A stretch of 64,000 bases of DNA from Ruminiclostridium sp. Its GTDB lineage: Bacteria > Bacillota > Clostridia > Oscillospirales > Ruminococcaceae. The notes under the pieces are model-generated. The model did no database searches and was not told the DNA's origin. It was given only the letters and a program-made list of their open reading frames with translations. The position numbers and the translations under genes were made by a program. The stretch lies in contig JAFTVY010000051.1 in NCBI GenBank assembly GCA_017465545.1, positions 35,813 to 99,812 on the forward strand. The letters run 5' to 3'. Shown in pieces: positions 15,539 through 25,720 of the stretch (position 1 is the first letter of the stretch; every line of letters begins with the position of its first letter).

Positions 15539-16852
15539 ATGTATAATAAAATAAAAAGCTTTTTTGAAGGAAAAAGAGTAGTAATATTAGGCTACGGCAG
15601 AGAGGGTAAAAGTACCCTGAAGCTGATTTCCGATATGGGATGTAAAGGTATAACTATTGCCGATAAGAACGAGTACGTAAAAAATCAGACAGAGAATGCG
15701 GAAAAGTATAATTTCTGCCTTGGTGAAAATTATCTCTCCTGCCTTTCTGACTGCGATATTATTATGAAGGCTCCGGGTATCGGTCTTAAAAATTCGGTAT
15801 CTGATGAGATAAAGAAAAAGATAACCTCCCAGACGGATATATTCCTACAGACCTGCGAAAGCAAAATAATCGGTATCACGGGTACAAAGGGTAAATCTAC
15901 TACCTCAAGCCTTATATATCATATCCTGAAGGAAAGTGGAAAGGATACTATGCTTATAGGCAATATCGGTGTACCGCCCCTTGAAAGAATGAGTGAATTC
16001 AAAAATGACACGGTAATAGTCTGTGAGATGTCCTGCCATCAGCTTGAATACGTCAAGGCGTCTCCCGATATATCGGTACTGCTTAATATCTACCCTGAGC
16101 ATCTTGACCACTATGAGGATTTTGACGCTTATGCAGGTGCAAAGCTTAATATCTTTAAATATCAGAAGGAAAAGGATACTCTCATCATAGGTGATGAGAT
16201 AAAGGAAAAGGCTGATACGAAGGCGGAAACAATCGTTGCAGGCTTTGGGTGTGGCGATATAGGTACAAGGGATAACGGCATATTCATAAACGACGAATTT
16301 ATACCCGCTGACCGAATCAACACAAGGTTAAAAGGTGAGCATAATCTTTACAATATCGCTATAGCCTTCTGTGCCGCTATGAAGGCGGGCTGTACTATAG
16401 AAGAATGTCTTGCCGCCCTTCCATCCTTTGCAGGACTGCCCCACAGACTTGAATTTGTGGGCGTAGTAAACGGTGCAGAATATATAAACGACAGCATCAG
16501 CACAGCTCCCCAGACTGCAATTGCCGCATTAAAGGCGTATCCCGATACTGATACCCTGATAATCGGCGGTATGGACAGAGGTATATCCTATGATGAATTA
16601 GCGGAATTCTTAAACGGTGATACCTCCGTCAGAAATCTTATAATACTTCCCGACAGCGGCATAAGAGCGGCAAAGGACGTGACAAATCCCGATATAGAAA
16701 AGCTTTATGCCGACGATATGAAGATGGCGGTAGAAATCGCAAAGCAGGTGACAAGGGTAAGATGTATACTGTCCCCTGCCGCCGCAAGCTACGGCTTCTA
16801 TAAGAATTTTGAAGAGCGGGGTAGCCATTTTAAGGCATTGCTTGGATTTTAA
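15539..16852 (+). CDS. murD2: UDP-MurNAc-L-Ala ligase of the MurD2 type (L-Glu)
   Basis: This 437-residue Mur ligase has the Rossmann-like N-domain (VILGYGREGKST), the ATP loop GITGTKGKST, and the C-domain sequence LSPAAASYGFYKNFEERG. The open frame extends upstream to 15365 inside murL, but AGAAGG sits before ATG 15539, so that is the start. At the MurD position where D-Glu-specific enzymes have DSKATN, this protein has DSISTAP (318-324), lacking the lysine; SLDQF-like residues are SYGFY here. These changes match the MurD2 group that adds L-Glu to UDP-MurNAc-L-Ala. Adjacency to murL supports that. A normal D-Glu MurD remains the alternative. Confidence 0.82.
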   Translation: MYNKIKSFFEGKRVVILGYGREGKSTLKLISDMGCKGITIADKNEYVKNQTENAEKYNFCLGENYLSCLSDCDIIMKAPGIGLKNSVSDEIKKKITSQTDIFLQTCESKIIGITGTKGKSTTSSLIYHILKESGKDTMLIGNIGVPPLERMSEFKNDTVIVCEMSCHQLEYVKASPDISVLLNIYPEHLDHYEDFDAYAGAKLNIFKYQKEKDTLIIGDEIKEKADTKAETIVAGFGCGDIGTRDNGIFINDEFIPADRINTRLKGEHNLYNIAIAFCAAMKAGCTIEECLAALPSFAGLPHRLEFVGVVNGAEYINDSISTAPQTAIAALKAYPDTDTLIIGGMDRGISYDELAEFLNGDTSVRNLIILPDSGIRAAKDVTNPDIEKLYADDMKMAVEIAKQVTRVRCILSPAAASYGFYKNFEERGSHFKALLGF

Positions 16853-16879
16853 TGAAAGCTTCGTGGCAGTAAAAAGTAC

Positions 16880-16908
16880 TTGAAAATGCACGTCTGATAT
16901 AGTATAAT
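16880..16908 (+). promoter_or_regulatory. lon promoter
   Basis: TTGAAA (16880-16885), 17-bp spacer, TATAAT (16903-16908): a near-consensus sigma-A promoter 58 bp before lon. No CIRCE or CtsR-type repeat is obvious. Confidence 0.85.
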
Positions 16909-16965
16909 ATTAATAGACGAGATATATAAAACTATAGTGTAGAAAAAAAGAAAGGAAGAGATGAT

Positions 16966-19380
16966 ATGGCAAATAACAAAATACAGCTTCCTGCTATAAG
17001 ACTCCGTAATTTAGTAGTTTTCCCCGGAATGATACTGCATTTCGATATAGCAAGAGAGGAATCCATAAATGCGGTAAACGCCGCAATAGAAAACGACCAC
17101 AGAGTGTTTCTTGTTACCGAAAGAGAACAGTCTGTTCAGGGCGATATGGTTATGTCTATTCCTTATACCGTTGGCGTTATAGCCGAGGTAAGACAAAAGC
17201 TGAACACTCCCGATGGCTCTGTAAGAGTGCTTGTTCAGGGACTTCAGCGTGCAAAGCTTAACAGAACCGTCAGCACAGATCCCCACAGCGTAATGGAGGT
17301 AACTCCTGCGGCGGCTCCCGTCAACAGACTGTCCGACGGCACAAAGACGGCTTATATAAGAGCTATTACAGAATGCTTCAAGGAATATGCCGACCTGTCT
17401 CCCAAAATGCCCCCCGAGCTTTATAACGGCATCGTAAACGAAAAGGATCTTGAAAAGCTTATAGATATGGTTATCTTCAACGTCTTTTTAAAGTCCGAGG
17501 ATAAGCAGGCGTTACTGGAATGCAACAGCGTAAAGCAGAAGGCTGAGCTTCTTATAAAGAGCATAAGACAGGAAACTGAAATAATTATCTTAGAGCAGGA
17601 CATCAACGACGAGGTAAAAATGGCGGTGGACAGAAACCACCGTGAATTCTACCTGCGTGAGCAGATGCGTATAATTGCCCGTCAGCTCGGCGACTATGAC
17701 AGTCCCCAGGAAGAGATGGTGGAATATATCGAGGCTATAGAGGCTATAGGCTTTGACGAAGATACCGAGGAAAAGCTTATAAAGGAAGCTGAAAAGCTTA
17801 TGCATATGTCACCCACTTCCCAGGAGGCGGCAGTGATCCGTACATATCTTGATACCGTTCTTGAGCTTCCCTGGAATAACTATACCACCGCAAAGGCGGA
17901 TATAGGCAAGGCTGAAAAACAGCTTGACAGAGACCATTACGGACTTGAAAAGGTAAAGGAAAGAATCCTTGAAATAGTTGCGATAAACGCCTGGGCAGAA
18001 GCGGACAAGAAGGGACAGATAATCTGTCTTGTAGGCCCTCCGGGTGTAGGTAAGACCTCCGTTGCAAAATCCATTGCGGCGTCTCTTGGCAGAAACTATG
18101 CAAGAGTATCTCTCGGCGGCGTAAGAGATGAGGCAGATATAAGAGGTCACAGAAAGACCTACGTAGGCGCAATGCCCGGTAGAATTATCAATGCGCTTCG
18201 TCAGGCAAAGTCAATGAATCCCGTCATCCTTTTCGATGAAATTGATAAGATGGGCAACGATTATCGTGGCGATCCCGCATCCGCCATGCTGGAGGTACTT
18301 GACAGCGAGCAGAACGTGGCGTTCCGTGACCATTATCTCGAAATCCCCGTGGATTTAAGCGAGGTATTATTTATTACAACGGCAAATACTCTTGATACTA
18401 TCCCTGCTCCCTTACTTGACAGAATGGACGTAATAGAGCTTGGCAGCTATACAAGAGAGGAAAAATTCAACATAGCAAAGAGACATCTTATCCCGAAGCA
18501 GATGAAAAAGCACGGACTCAGAGCGTCATTATTCAAGCTTGAGGATAAGGCACTTTACGAGGTTATCGACAGCTACACGAAGGAAGCGGGCGTCAGAAAG
18601 CTTGAAAGAGCTATCGCAAAGCTTTGCCGCAAGGGACTTAAAAAGCTTGCCGATATATCGGTAAAGAAGGTAACTATAAAGAAAACTGATTTAGAGGACT
18701 ACCTCGGTGTTGCGAAATACCGTGATGACGACGTATCAAAGCAGGATGAAGTCGGCGCAGTAAACGGACTTGCCTGGACCTCTGCAGGTGGCGTACTTAT
18801 GCCTCTTGAGGTTCTTATTATGGAAGGTACGGGTAAGATAGAAACCACGGGTTCGCTTGGTGACGTTATGAAGGAATCTGCAAAGATTGCGGTAAGCCTT
18901 GTACGTTCTCTTGCGAATAAGTATGAGATAAACCCTGAATTCTACAAGGATAAGGATATTCATATCCACGCTCCCGAGGGTGCAGTACCCAAGGACGGGC
19001 CTTCTGCAGGCGTTACTATGACAACGGCACTTGTATCTGCTCTGTCGGGCATCCCCGTAAGGCACGACGTTGCTATGACGGGCGAAATTACCCTTCGTGG
19101 CAAGGTGCTCCCCATAGGCGGACTGCGTGAAAAGACTATGGCGGCATATAAGGCTGGAATAAAGACGGTTATCATACCTAAGGCAAATGAGCCTGATATC
19201 AGCGAGCTTGATAAGGTGATAACCGAAAACCTCAGATTCGTTATTGCCGAAAGGATAGAAACGGTTCTCGAAAACGCTCTTGCAAAGCCTAATGCCCTTA
19301 TGCCTACGGCAAAGGACGGCAAGAAGGAAAGAGCTGTGAAGAAATCCACAAAGGCAGACGTAATTACAGCTATCGTATAA
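16966..19380 (+). CDS. lon: ATP-dependent Lon protease
   Basis: Lon is a soluble hexameric AAA+ serine protease that degrades damaged and regulatory proteins. The 804-residue protein has the LonN substrate domain (1-205), a Walker A motif GPPGVGKT at 357-364, Walker B ILFDEIDK, and the proteolytic domain with S680 in PKDGPSAG and K723 in GGLREKT, the family's Ser-Lys dyad with its usual 43-residue spacing. It opens a tight operon with engB (17 bp) and the RlmN-like gene, the same lon-engB order as in Bacillus. Confidence 0.97.
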   Translation: MANNKIQLPAIRLRNLVVFPGMILHFDIAREESINAVNAAIENDHRVFLVTEREQSVQGDMVMSIPYTVGVIAEVRQKLNTPDGSVRVLVQGLQRAKLNRTVSTDPHSVMEVTPAAAPVNRLSDGTKTAYIRAITECFKEYADLSPKMPPELYNGIVNEKDLEKLIDMVIFNVFLKSEDKQALLECNSVKQKAELLIKSIRQETEIIILEQDINDEVKMAVDRNHREFYLREQMRIIARQLGDYDSPQEEMVEYIEAIEAIGFDEDTEEKLIKEAEKLMHMSPTSQEAAVIRTYLDTVLELPWNNYTTAKADIGKAEKQLDRDHYGLEKVKERILEIVAINAWAEADKKGQIICLVGPPGVGKTSVAKSIAASLGRNYARVSLGGVRDEADIRGHRKTYVGAMPGRIINALRQAKSMNPVILFDEIDKMGNDYRGDPASAMLEVLDSEQNVAFRDHYLEIPVDLSEVLFITTANTLDTIPAPLLDRMDVIELGSYTREEKFNIAKRHLIPKQMKKHGLRASLFKLEDKALYEVIDSYTKEAGVRKLERAIAKLCRKGLKKLADISVKKVTIKKTDLEDYLGVAKYRDDDVSKQDEVGAVNGLAWTSAGGVLMPLEVLIMEGTGKIETTGSLGDVMKESAKIAVSLVRSLANKYEINPEFYKDKDIHIHAPEGAVPKDGPSAGVTMTTALVSALSGIPVRHDVAMTGEITLRGKVLPIGGLREKTMAAYKAGIKTVIIPKANEPDISELDKVITENLRFVIAERIETVLENALAKPNALMPTAKDGKKERAVKKSTKADVITAIV

Positions 19381-19397
19381 GACAAGGAAAGAATAAC

Positions 19398-19988
19398 ATG
19401 AATTTCAACAAAGCGGAATTTTATACCTCCTACGGTCTGTTCAAGCAGATACCGAAATCCGAAAAGGTGGAGATAGCCTTTTCAGGCCGTTCAAACGTAG
19501 GAAAATCATCGCTTATAAATAAGATACTGAACAGAAAATCCCTTGCAAGAGTAAGCTCTATGCCGGGTAAGACCGTAACCATAAACTTTTACAGCGTTGA
19601 CGGTATCTACTTTGCCGATCTCCCCGGCTACGGCTATGCCAAGGTCAGCAAGAGCGAAAAACAGCGCTGGGCAGGACTTGTAGAGGGCTATCTTGCCGAC
19701 GACAGAAATCTTCAGCTTGTGTTTCAGCTGGTGGATTTCCGTCATCCCCCCACGGCAGACGATCTTATGATGATAGATTTTCTTATTGATAACGAGATAC
19801 CCTTCGTAGTAGTTCTTACAAAGGCGGATAAGCTTTCAAAGAACGAAAGGAAAAAACGCAGAGAGGCGTTACTTACAGAGCTTCCCTGCGCTGAGGATAT
19901 CCATATTATTGAGTTTTCGGCAATGAACGGAGAGGGCGTAGAAGAAATACGCTCCATTATAGAAGAGATAGAAGAGGAAACAGAGTGA
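19398..19988 (+). CDS. engB: ribosome biogenesis GTPase EngB/YsxC
   Basis: EngB is a small GTPase needed for 50S subunit assembly. In 196 residues it shows G1 GRSNVGKSS (30-38), the G2 threonine in [11 protein letters not shown]3 DLPGYG, G4 TKAD and G5 FSA. It lies 17 bp after lon behind ACAAGGAAAG, and its stop overlaps the GTG start of the next gene by 4 bases (GTGA), implying translational coupling. Confidence 0.96.
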   Translation: MNFNKAEFYTSYGLFKQIPKSEKVEIAFSGRSNVGKSSLINKILNRKSLARVSSMPGKTVTINFYSVDGIYFADLPGYGYAKVSKSEKQRWAGLVEGYLADDRNLQLVFQLVDFRHPPTADDLMMIDFLIDNEIPFVVVLTKADKLSKNERKKRREALLTELPCAEDIHIIEFSAMNGEGVEEIRSIIEEIEEETE

Positions 19989-21016
19989 CTTCAATTTATT
20001 CGCTGACACCTATAAAAGCGGCGGAATATCTTTTATCAAGCGGTTTCAAAGCGTCGCAGGCAGATAATATCTTCAAGGATATATACGCCTTCGGCGCTTG
20101 TTCCTTTGATGAGATGAAATATACCGCAAGGGAGCTTGTATCGGCTCTCAGCAAGGATTTTTATTTTGAAAAGTTCATATGCGAAGAGATCTGCGACAGT
20201 GAAAGCACGGCAAAGTATCTTTTTAAACTGTCTGACGGAAATTATATAGAAACAGTCCTGATGCGGCAGGAGTTCGGCAACGCTCTTTGCATATCAACGC
20301 AAAGCGGCTGTAATATGGGCTGTAAATTCTGCTGTAGCGGTAAGCTGAAAAAGCTCCGAGACCTGACAATATCCGAAATGATAATGCAGGTGCTTTATAT
20401 CGAAAGGACAGAAAAAATAAAAATATCAAATATAACCGTTATGGGCATAGGTGAGCCCTTTGATAACTACGAAAATCTCTGTGGCTTTTTAGATATTGCT
20501 ACGTATGGTCACGGACTGGGTATGGGCGCAAAGCATATAACCGTTTCTACCTGCGGATTAATACCGAAAATTTACGAATTCGCAGACAGAGATAATAACT
20601 GCAACTTAGCGATAAGCCTGCACGCTCCCGATAATGAAACGAGAAATACCCTTATGCCGGTAAATCAGAAATATCCCATAGAAGAGCTTATAAAAGCGGC
20701 AAAGTATTTCAGCGGAAAACGTAACCGCAAGGTACTGCTGGAATATATCATGCTTGAAGGAATAAATGACAGCAAAGAGCAGGCGGAAAAACTGGCAGAG
20801 CTTATAGGCGATTCCCGTCTTTTTGTAAATCTGATACCCTATAATCCCTCAAGGGAAGATGACTTCAGACGGAGCAACGAAGAAAGCATAAGAGCCTTTT
20901 ATGATGTTCTCAAAAAGAAGAATGTCGGCGTTACAAGAAGAAGAGAATTCGGTGGTGAATTGAACGCCGCCTGCGGTCAGCTAAGAAGTGACAGAATAAA
21001 GAAGGAAGAAGTATAA
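19985..21016 (+). CDS. rlmN: RlmN/Cfr-family radical SAM rRNA methyltransferase
   Basis: The 343-residue enzyme carries the radical SAM cluster C109-x3-C113-x2-C116, GIGEP, and the methyl-carrier C330 in AACGQL. Family members methylate A2503 of 23S rRNA (C2 for RlmN, C8 for Cfr). Several stretches differ from a standard RlmN: CCSG replaces CATG, and the C-terminal lines YIMLEGINDS, NLIPYNP and EFGGELNAACGQL look closer to Cfr, which has IMLPGVNDS, NPT and QFGIDIDAACGQL. GEP rather than GEA favours RlmN. The start GTG overlaps the engB stop. I call it RlmN-like; the exact position modified is not decided by the sequence. Confidence 0.75.
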   Translation: MTSIYSLTPIKAAEYLLSSGFKASQADNIFKDIYAFGACSFDEMKYTARELVSALSKDFYFEKFICEEICDSESTAKYLFKLSDGNYIETVLMRQEFGNALCISTQSGCNMGCKFCCSGKLKKLRDLTISEMIMQVLYIERTEKIKISNITVMGIGEPFDNYENLCGFLDIATYGHGLGMGAKHITVSTCGLIPKIYEFADRDNNCNLAISLHAPDNETRNTLMPVNQKYPIEELIKAAKYFSGKRNRKVLLEYIMLEGINDSKEQAEKLAELIGDSRLFVNLIPYNPSREDDFRRSNEESIRAFYDVLKKKNVGVTRRREFGGELNAACGQLRSDRIKKEEV

Positions 21017-21429
21017 TGCAAGGCTATAACCTTATAGTGGTTTTTGATAAGAGCTTTTCTAAAATGCTTATGTGTAAGCGGTTAAAGGAGCCTTATCTCG
21101 GACTTATGAATTTTGTCGGTGGCAAGATAGAACAGGGCGAAAGCGGTACAGATGCCGCCTACCGTGAGCTTTATGAGGAAGCCGCCATTGAAAGAAAAAG
21201 TATAGATTTAATACATCTTATGGACTTTTCCTATCCTTTAGATCCCTGCTACGTGGAGGTGTATGCAGGCAGACTGAAGGAGGATGTCACAGTCAGCGGA
21301 GATGAAAACACACTCTTCTGGCAGGAGGATATGGAGGATAATTTCTTTGATGTGACAAGGTATGCGGGAGAAGGAAATATAGGCCATATCTTAGAACACG
21401 TAAAGCTGAACAAGGACAGATTTCAGTAA
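21016..21429 (+). CDS. Nudix hydrolase (MutT-like)
   Basis: The 137-residue protein has a Nudix box starting at G36, with E42, R50, E51, E54 and E55 in place; the box ends AAI where the consensus has xGI. It would hydrolyse a nucleoside diphosphate derivative, for example an oxidised nucleotide; the substrate is not evident. The ATG overlaps the preceding stop by one base (TAATG), so it is coupled to the RlmN-like gene. Confidence 0.88.
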   Translation: MQGYNLIVVFDKSFSKMLMCKRLKEPYLGLMNFVGGKIEQGESGTDAAYRELYEEAAIERKSIDLIHLMDFSYPLDPCYVEVYAGRLKEDVTVSGDENTLFWQEDMEDNFFDVTRYAGEGNIGHILEHVKLNKDRFQ

Positions 21430-21442
21430 AAGGCGGTGAAGT

Positions 21443-22390
21443 ATGAAAAAAACGATACTTGTCACGGGTGGAGCAGGCTTTATAGGAATAAACTTTCTTG
21501 AGCTGATGACGGCAAAATATCCCGACTACAGATTCGTCTGCTACGATAAGCTCACCTATGCCGCAAACGTCGATAAATTAGCAGAGCTTGAAAAGGCTGA
21601 CAATTTAAGCTTTGTAAAGGGTGATATATGTGATGAAAAGGCTGTGGACGAGCTTTTTTCATCCGTACAGCCTGATATTGTTATAAATTTTGCCGCAGAA
21701 TCTCACGTAGACCGCAGTATAGAGTCTTCTGATATTTTCCTTAAAACCAACGTGCTTGGTGTAAGAGTGCTTCTTGATGCCTGCAGAAAATATGGTGCGT
21801 CAAGATTTCATCAGATTTCCACCGACGAGGTATATGGTGAGGTGCCGAAGGGTAGCGACAGAGTATGTGATGAAACGTCACCGCTGAATCCGGGCAGTCC
21901 CTACAGCGTATCAAAGGCGGCGGCGGATATGCTGGTAATGTCATATCACAGAACCTATAACCTGCCCGTATCCATCTCCCGTAGCTCCAATAATTACGGA
22001 AAATACCAGCACCCTGAAAAGCTGATACCTCTTATGGTAAAAAGAGCGGTAAACAATCAGCCGATGCCGGTTTACGGAAATGGTGAAAATATCCGTGACT
22101 GGCTTTCCGTAACCGACCATTGCAGGGCAATAGATATGATAATCCACCGGGGCAGAACAGGTGAGATATATAATATCTGTGCCGATAATCCCGTGAGTAA
22201 CTTAGAAATGGTAAAGATTATATGCGAGTGCCTTTCAAAACCCGAAAGTCTTATCACCTACGTGGAGGACAGAAAAGGGCATGATTTCTCTTACAGGACC
22301 ACCTGCAACAAGCTGAAAACCGAGCTTTTCTGGTCACCTTTGTCAGAATTTGAAAAAGAGCTTAAATACGCTATCGCCTCTTTTATGTAA
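21443..22390 (+). CDS. rfbB: dTDP-glucose 4,6-dehydratase
   Basis: RfbB converts dTDP-glucose to dTDP-4-keto-6-deoxyglucose, the branch point to rhamnose and other deoxysugars of surface glycans. The 315-residue protein has the NAD motif GGAGFIG (9-15), TDEV with D128 and E129, and the catalytic Y154-x3-K158. It is a little shorter than most RfbB proteins (about 340 residues), mainly at the C-terminus. It sits at the end of the lon operon and just before the glycosyltransferase cluster. The other dTDP-rhamnose genes (rfbA, rfbC, rfbD) are not in the window. A related NDP-sugar dehydratase is the alternative. Confidence 0.87.
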   Translation: MKKTILVTGGAGFIGINFLELMTAKYPDYRFVCYDKLTYAANVDKLAELEKADNLSFVKGDICDEKAVDELFSSVQPDIVINFAAESHVDRSIESSDIFLKTNVLGVRVLLDACRKYGASRFHQISTDEVYGEVPKGSDRVCDETSPLNPGSPYSVSKAAADMLVMSYHRTYNLPVSISRSSNNYGKYQHPEKLIPLMVKRAVNNQPMPVYGNGENIRDWLSVTDHCRAIDMIIHRGRTGEIYNICADNPVSNLEMVKIICECLSKPESLITYVEDRKGHDFSYRTTCNKLKTELFWSPLSEFEKELKYAIASFM

Positions 22391-22425
22391 ATTGCGGAAA
22401 ACGGGGCGATAGCCTTGTTATTTGC

Positions 22426-22454
22426 TTGACAATTAACCTTATTAATGTTATACT
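22426..22454 (+). promoter_or_regulatory. strong promoter of the glycan cluster
   Basis: TTGACA (22426-22431), 17-bp spacer with TGn, TATACT (22449-22454). It is among the best sigma-A promoters in the window and lies 31 bp before the GT4 start. Confidence 0.88.
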
Positions 22455-22484
22455 TATACTATATGTAAAAAAGGGGGTTAATTT

Positions 22485-23537
22485 GTGAAATTCCGGAAAA
22501 TTTTACTATTATCCCACGAAATGACACATACCGGAGCGCCGAACAGCCTGCTGAACGTAGCAAGAACTCTCAGACGGCACGGACACATGGTGACGATATA
22601 CACTCTCCATGGCGGCGATTTTGTCAGAGAGTACCACAGACACGGCTTCCGTGTCCATTATTATGACGAAAAGAACTACACCGATGAACAGCGCAGGGCT
22701 TTTTCAAAAAAATACGATCTGATGATAGCAAACACGGTTTTCTGTGCAGAGGCGGCATACAATATGCAAAAGTATATGCCGACGATACTCTATATCAGAG
22801 AGGCACAGAATCTGCCCGATATACTTGGAAAATGCAATATAGACGGCAGATATATTTCCGATGCGGAAAACGTAGTGTGCGTAAGCGAGTATGCAAGGGA
22901 TTTCATTGCGAAGACCTATCACCCGAAAAGGCTGTGGACCGCTCATAACTTCCTGATAAAAAGAAAGAAGCCGAAGGTAAGAAAGGACACCGACAAGGTA
23001 AACTTTCTCATAGCGGCAACCATTGAAGAGAGAAAGGGCATCAGCGTTGCGGTGGATGCATATAGGCAGCTACCTGAAAATATCAGGCAGAAGGCGTGTC
23101 TTCATATTGCAGGCAGAACTCCCGACTGGGCGGAAGCCTACTGGAAGAATATAAACTTAAGAGATACCCCGGGGGTAATCTATCACGGTGAAATTTCAGA
23201 CAGAAAAGAAATGGACAGACTGATAGCCTCGTCCGATGTGATAGTTGTTCCTTCCTTCGACGAATCCTGCTCACTTACCGTGCTTGAGGGCGCTATGTTC
23301 GGAAAAGCACTTATCGTAACGGAAAACGTCGGCGCAAAATATATGGTCGATGACAGCAACGGCAGGATAGTAAAAACGGGCGACGTCAAAGACCTGTCCG
23401 AGGCTATTATGGAGCTTACGGAAAATAAAGACAGACTTTCAGACTACGGCACGGCTTCCTGTGAGCGCTTTGCAACGGAATGCAGTGCGAAAAGATATTA
23501 TAAGGATATAAAGAAAATTTTTGAAGAATTGAGGTAG
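22485..23537 (+). CDS. GT4-family glycosyltransferase
   Basis: The 350-residue protein has the GT-B fold layout: an N-terminal domain (LLSHEMTHTGAPNSLLNVA) and a C-terminal nucleotide-sugar domain with PSFDESCSLTVLEGAMFGKA, the EX7E-type motif of family 4. It starts at GTG 22485 behind AAGGGGG. It heads a string of glycosyltransferase and accessory genes reading to ugd, so it probably adds one sugar to a surface polysaccharide or cell-wall polymer at the cytoplasmic face of the membrane. Acceptor and donor are unknown. Confidence 0.88.
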   Translation: MKFRKILLLSHEMTHTGAPNSLLNVARTLRRHGHMVTIYTLHGGDFVREYHRHGFRVHYYDEKNYTDEQRRAFSKKYDLMIANTVFCAEAAYNMQKYMPTILYIREAQNLPDILGKCNIDGRYISDAENVVCVSEYARDFIAKTYHPKRLWTAHNFLIKRKKPKVRKDTDKVNFLIAATIEERKGISVAVDAYRQLPENIRQKACLHIAGRTPDWAEAYWKNINLRDTPGVIYHGEISDRKEMDRLIASSDVIVVPSFDESCSLTVLEGAMFGKALIVTENVGAKYMVDDSNGRIVKTGDVKDLSEAIMELTENKDRLSDYGTASCERFATECSAKRYYKDIKKIFEELR

Positions 23538-23542
23538 GTACT

Positions 23543-25702
23543 TTGTCAGATATGAATACAGCCGTGTCAATAATTGTCCCTACCTATAACGTCAGCCGTT
23601 ATTTAAAGCAGTGTATGGACAGTATAACGGCTCAGACGCTGAAGAATATCGAAATAATCTGTGTGGATGACGGTTCAACCGACGACAGCGGCAGAATGCT
23701 TGACGAGTATGCCGCAAAGGATAACCGTATAAAGGTGATCCACAAAAAGAACGCAGGCTACGGTGCGGCTATGAACGATGGCATCCGTGCGGCAACGGGC
23801 GAATATATCGGAATAGTAGAGCCCGACGATTACGTAGAAGCCGATATGTTCGAGACGCTGTACAAGGCGGCGAAGGCAAACGACTGCGAGATAGTAAAAT
23901 CCGATTTCTATCGCTTTACAGGTAGCGGAGCGGAGCTTGAAAAGACCTACAACTATACCGCAAGAGTAAAAGAGAATTACAACAGGGTAATAAACCCTCG
24001 TGACGAAAAGGACTGCTTCAGATTCATTATGAACACCTGGAGCGGCATATACAGAAGAAGCTTTATAACAGAAAACGAAATCTTCCACAACGAAACCCCA
24101 GGCGCGTCCTTTCAGGATAACGGCTTTTACTTCAAGGGCTTCTGCAATGCAAAAAGGCTGATGATCCTTGATAAGGCGTTCTATATGAACAGAAGGGATA
24201 ACCCCGGTTCGTCGGTGGCAAACAGAGAAAAGGTCTACTGCGGTAATACCGAATACGATCTTATCTATCAGTACCTGACGGAGCATAAAGAGCTGTATGA
24301 TAAATTCATCGACGTGTTTATGATGAAAAAATATCATACCTATATATTCAACCTTAAAAGAATAGCCTCCCATTTCCGAAAGGAATATCTGAAGAGATTC
24401 TCCGACGAATTCCGTGAGGCAATGGAAAAGGGAGAGCTGAAGCAGTATATATTCACCGTGACCGAATGGGATAACCTGATGTTGCTTATAAGGGATGCGG
24501 ATGAATATTATTACAGAAATGAGTACGGCAGAATAAAGGTGTCTGTGATACTTCCCGTTTACAATTGCGGAAATTATCTTGAAAAATGCCTTGACAGTCT
24601 GACAGGTCAGACGCTTGCCGATATTGAGATAATATGCGTAAACGACGGCTCCACCGATAATTCCCCTGAGATTTTATCGGAATACGCCGCAAAGGATGCA
24701 AGAATAACAATAATAAACACCGAAAACAAGGGAGCGGGTGCCGCCCGAAATGCGGGAATTGAGGTTGCCTGCGGCGAATTTCTCGCCTTCCCCGATTCTG
24801 ATGACTGGTTCGAAGCTACAATGCTTGAACGGGCGTACAGAAGGGCGAAGAACGATAATGCGGATATTACTGTTTTCAGATCGATCCAGTACGATAACGA
24901 AACGGGAAATATACGCCCTTGTACCTATTCGGTAAGAACTGATAATCTTCCCGCCCACAGACCGTTTTCAGCAGAATACTGCGACTGCAGTATATTCAGA
25001 AATATAATGGGCTGGGCGTGGGATAAATTATACAAGCGTAGCTTCGTGCTTAACAGCGGACTGAGGTTTCAGGAGCAGCGCACCACAAACGATATGTATT
25101 TTGTCTATATGTCGCTTTTCAAGGCGCCCCGCATCACAACCTGCGGCAGTTACCTCTACTACCAGCGAAGAAACGTAGAAAATTCCCTTTCCGCCACAAG
25201 GGACAAATCCTGGCAATGCTTCTATAATGCATTATGTGAAGTAAAACGGGAGCTCACCCTTATGGGAATATGGGAAAAACAAAAACCGTACTTTGTCGAT
25301 TACGCTCTTCACAGCTGTCTGTGGAATCTCACCACGCTCGGCGCACAAGCGGGACAGCTGCTCTATGACAAGCTGACGGGTGAATGGTTTAAGGAGCTCG
25401 GAATATCTGACGCTCCGTCGGAATGGTTCACAAATGAAAAGGAATACAAGCTTTATTCCTTCATAGTTACCTCCGATGGCGGCTATGATGCAGCAATCGG
25501 GGAATATAAGAAGCTTTACGGCGATACGGATAACAATTCAATAAAGGAATCAGTCGAATTTGAGCTTTTTGCGCAGGACGAAGGCGCCTTTTCGCAGGAG
25601 GCTGAATATTATAAAAGATGTCTTGAGGAAACGAGAAAATCGATGTCCTACAAGGTCGGCAGGGCAGTGACCTGGTTGCCGAGAAAAATCCGAGGATGGT
25701 AA
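23543..25702 (+). CDS. double-domain GT2 glycosyltransferase
   Basis: The 719-residue protein contains two GT2 (GT-A) domains: one from about residue 6 (VSIIVPTYN, VDDGSTDDS, donor-metal motif EPDDY) and one from about 332 (VSVILPVYN, VNDGSTDNS, PDSDDW). The likely start is TTG 23543, five bases after GAGGTAGG; ATG 23552 is more distant. It ends with SYKVGRAVTWLPRKIRGW, a basic amphipathic tail shared with the next gene. Two active sites suggest a polymerase-like or two-step transferase in surface-glycan synthesis. The upstream gene ends 5 bp before it. Confidence 0.88.
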   Translation: MSDMNTAVSIIVPTYNVSRYLKQCMDSITAQTLKNIEIICVDDGSTDDSGRMLDEYAAKDNRIKVIHKKNAGYGAAMNDGIRAATGEYIGIVEPDDYVEADMFETLYKAAKANDCEIVKSDFYRFTGSGAELEKTYNYTARVKENYNRVINPRDEKDCFRFIMNTWSGIYRRSFITENEIFHNETPGASFQDNGFYFKGFCNAKRLMILDKAFYMNRRDNPGSSVANREKVYCGNTEYDLIYQYLTEHKELYDKFIDVFMMKKYHTYIFNLKRIASHFRKEYLKRFSDEFREAMEKGELKQYIFTVTEWDNLMLLIRDADEYYYRNEYGRIKVSVILPVYNCGNYLEKCLDSLTGQTLADIEIICVNDGSTDNSPEILSEYAAKDARITIINTENKGAGAARNAGIEVACGEFLAFPDSDDWFEATMLERAYRRAKNDNADITVFRSIQYDNETGNIRPCTYSVRTDNLPAHRPFSAEYCDCSIFRNIMGWAWDKLYKRSFVLNSGLRFQEQRTTNDMYFVYMSLFKAPRITTCGSYLYYQRRNVENSLSATRDKSWQCFYNALCEVKRELTLMGIWEKQKPYFVDYALHSCLWNLTTLGAQAGQLLYDKLTGEWFKELGISDAPSEWFTNEKEYKLYSFIVTSDGGYDAAIGEYKKLYGDTDNNSIKESVEFELFAQDEGAFSQEAEYYKRCLEETRKSMSYKVGRAVTWLPRKIRGW

Positions 25703-25720
25703 TAATATCAGGAGGAAAAT

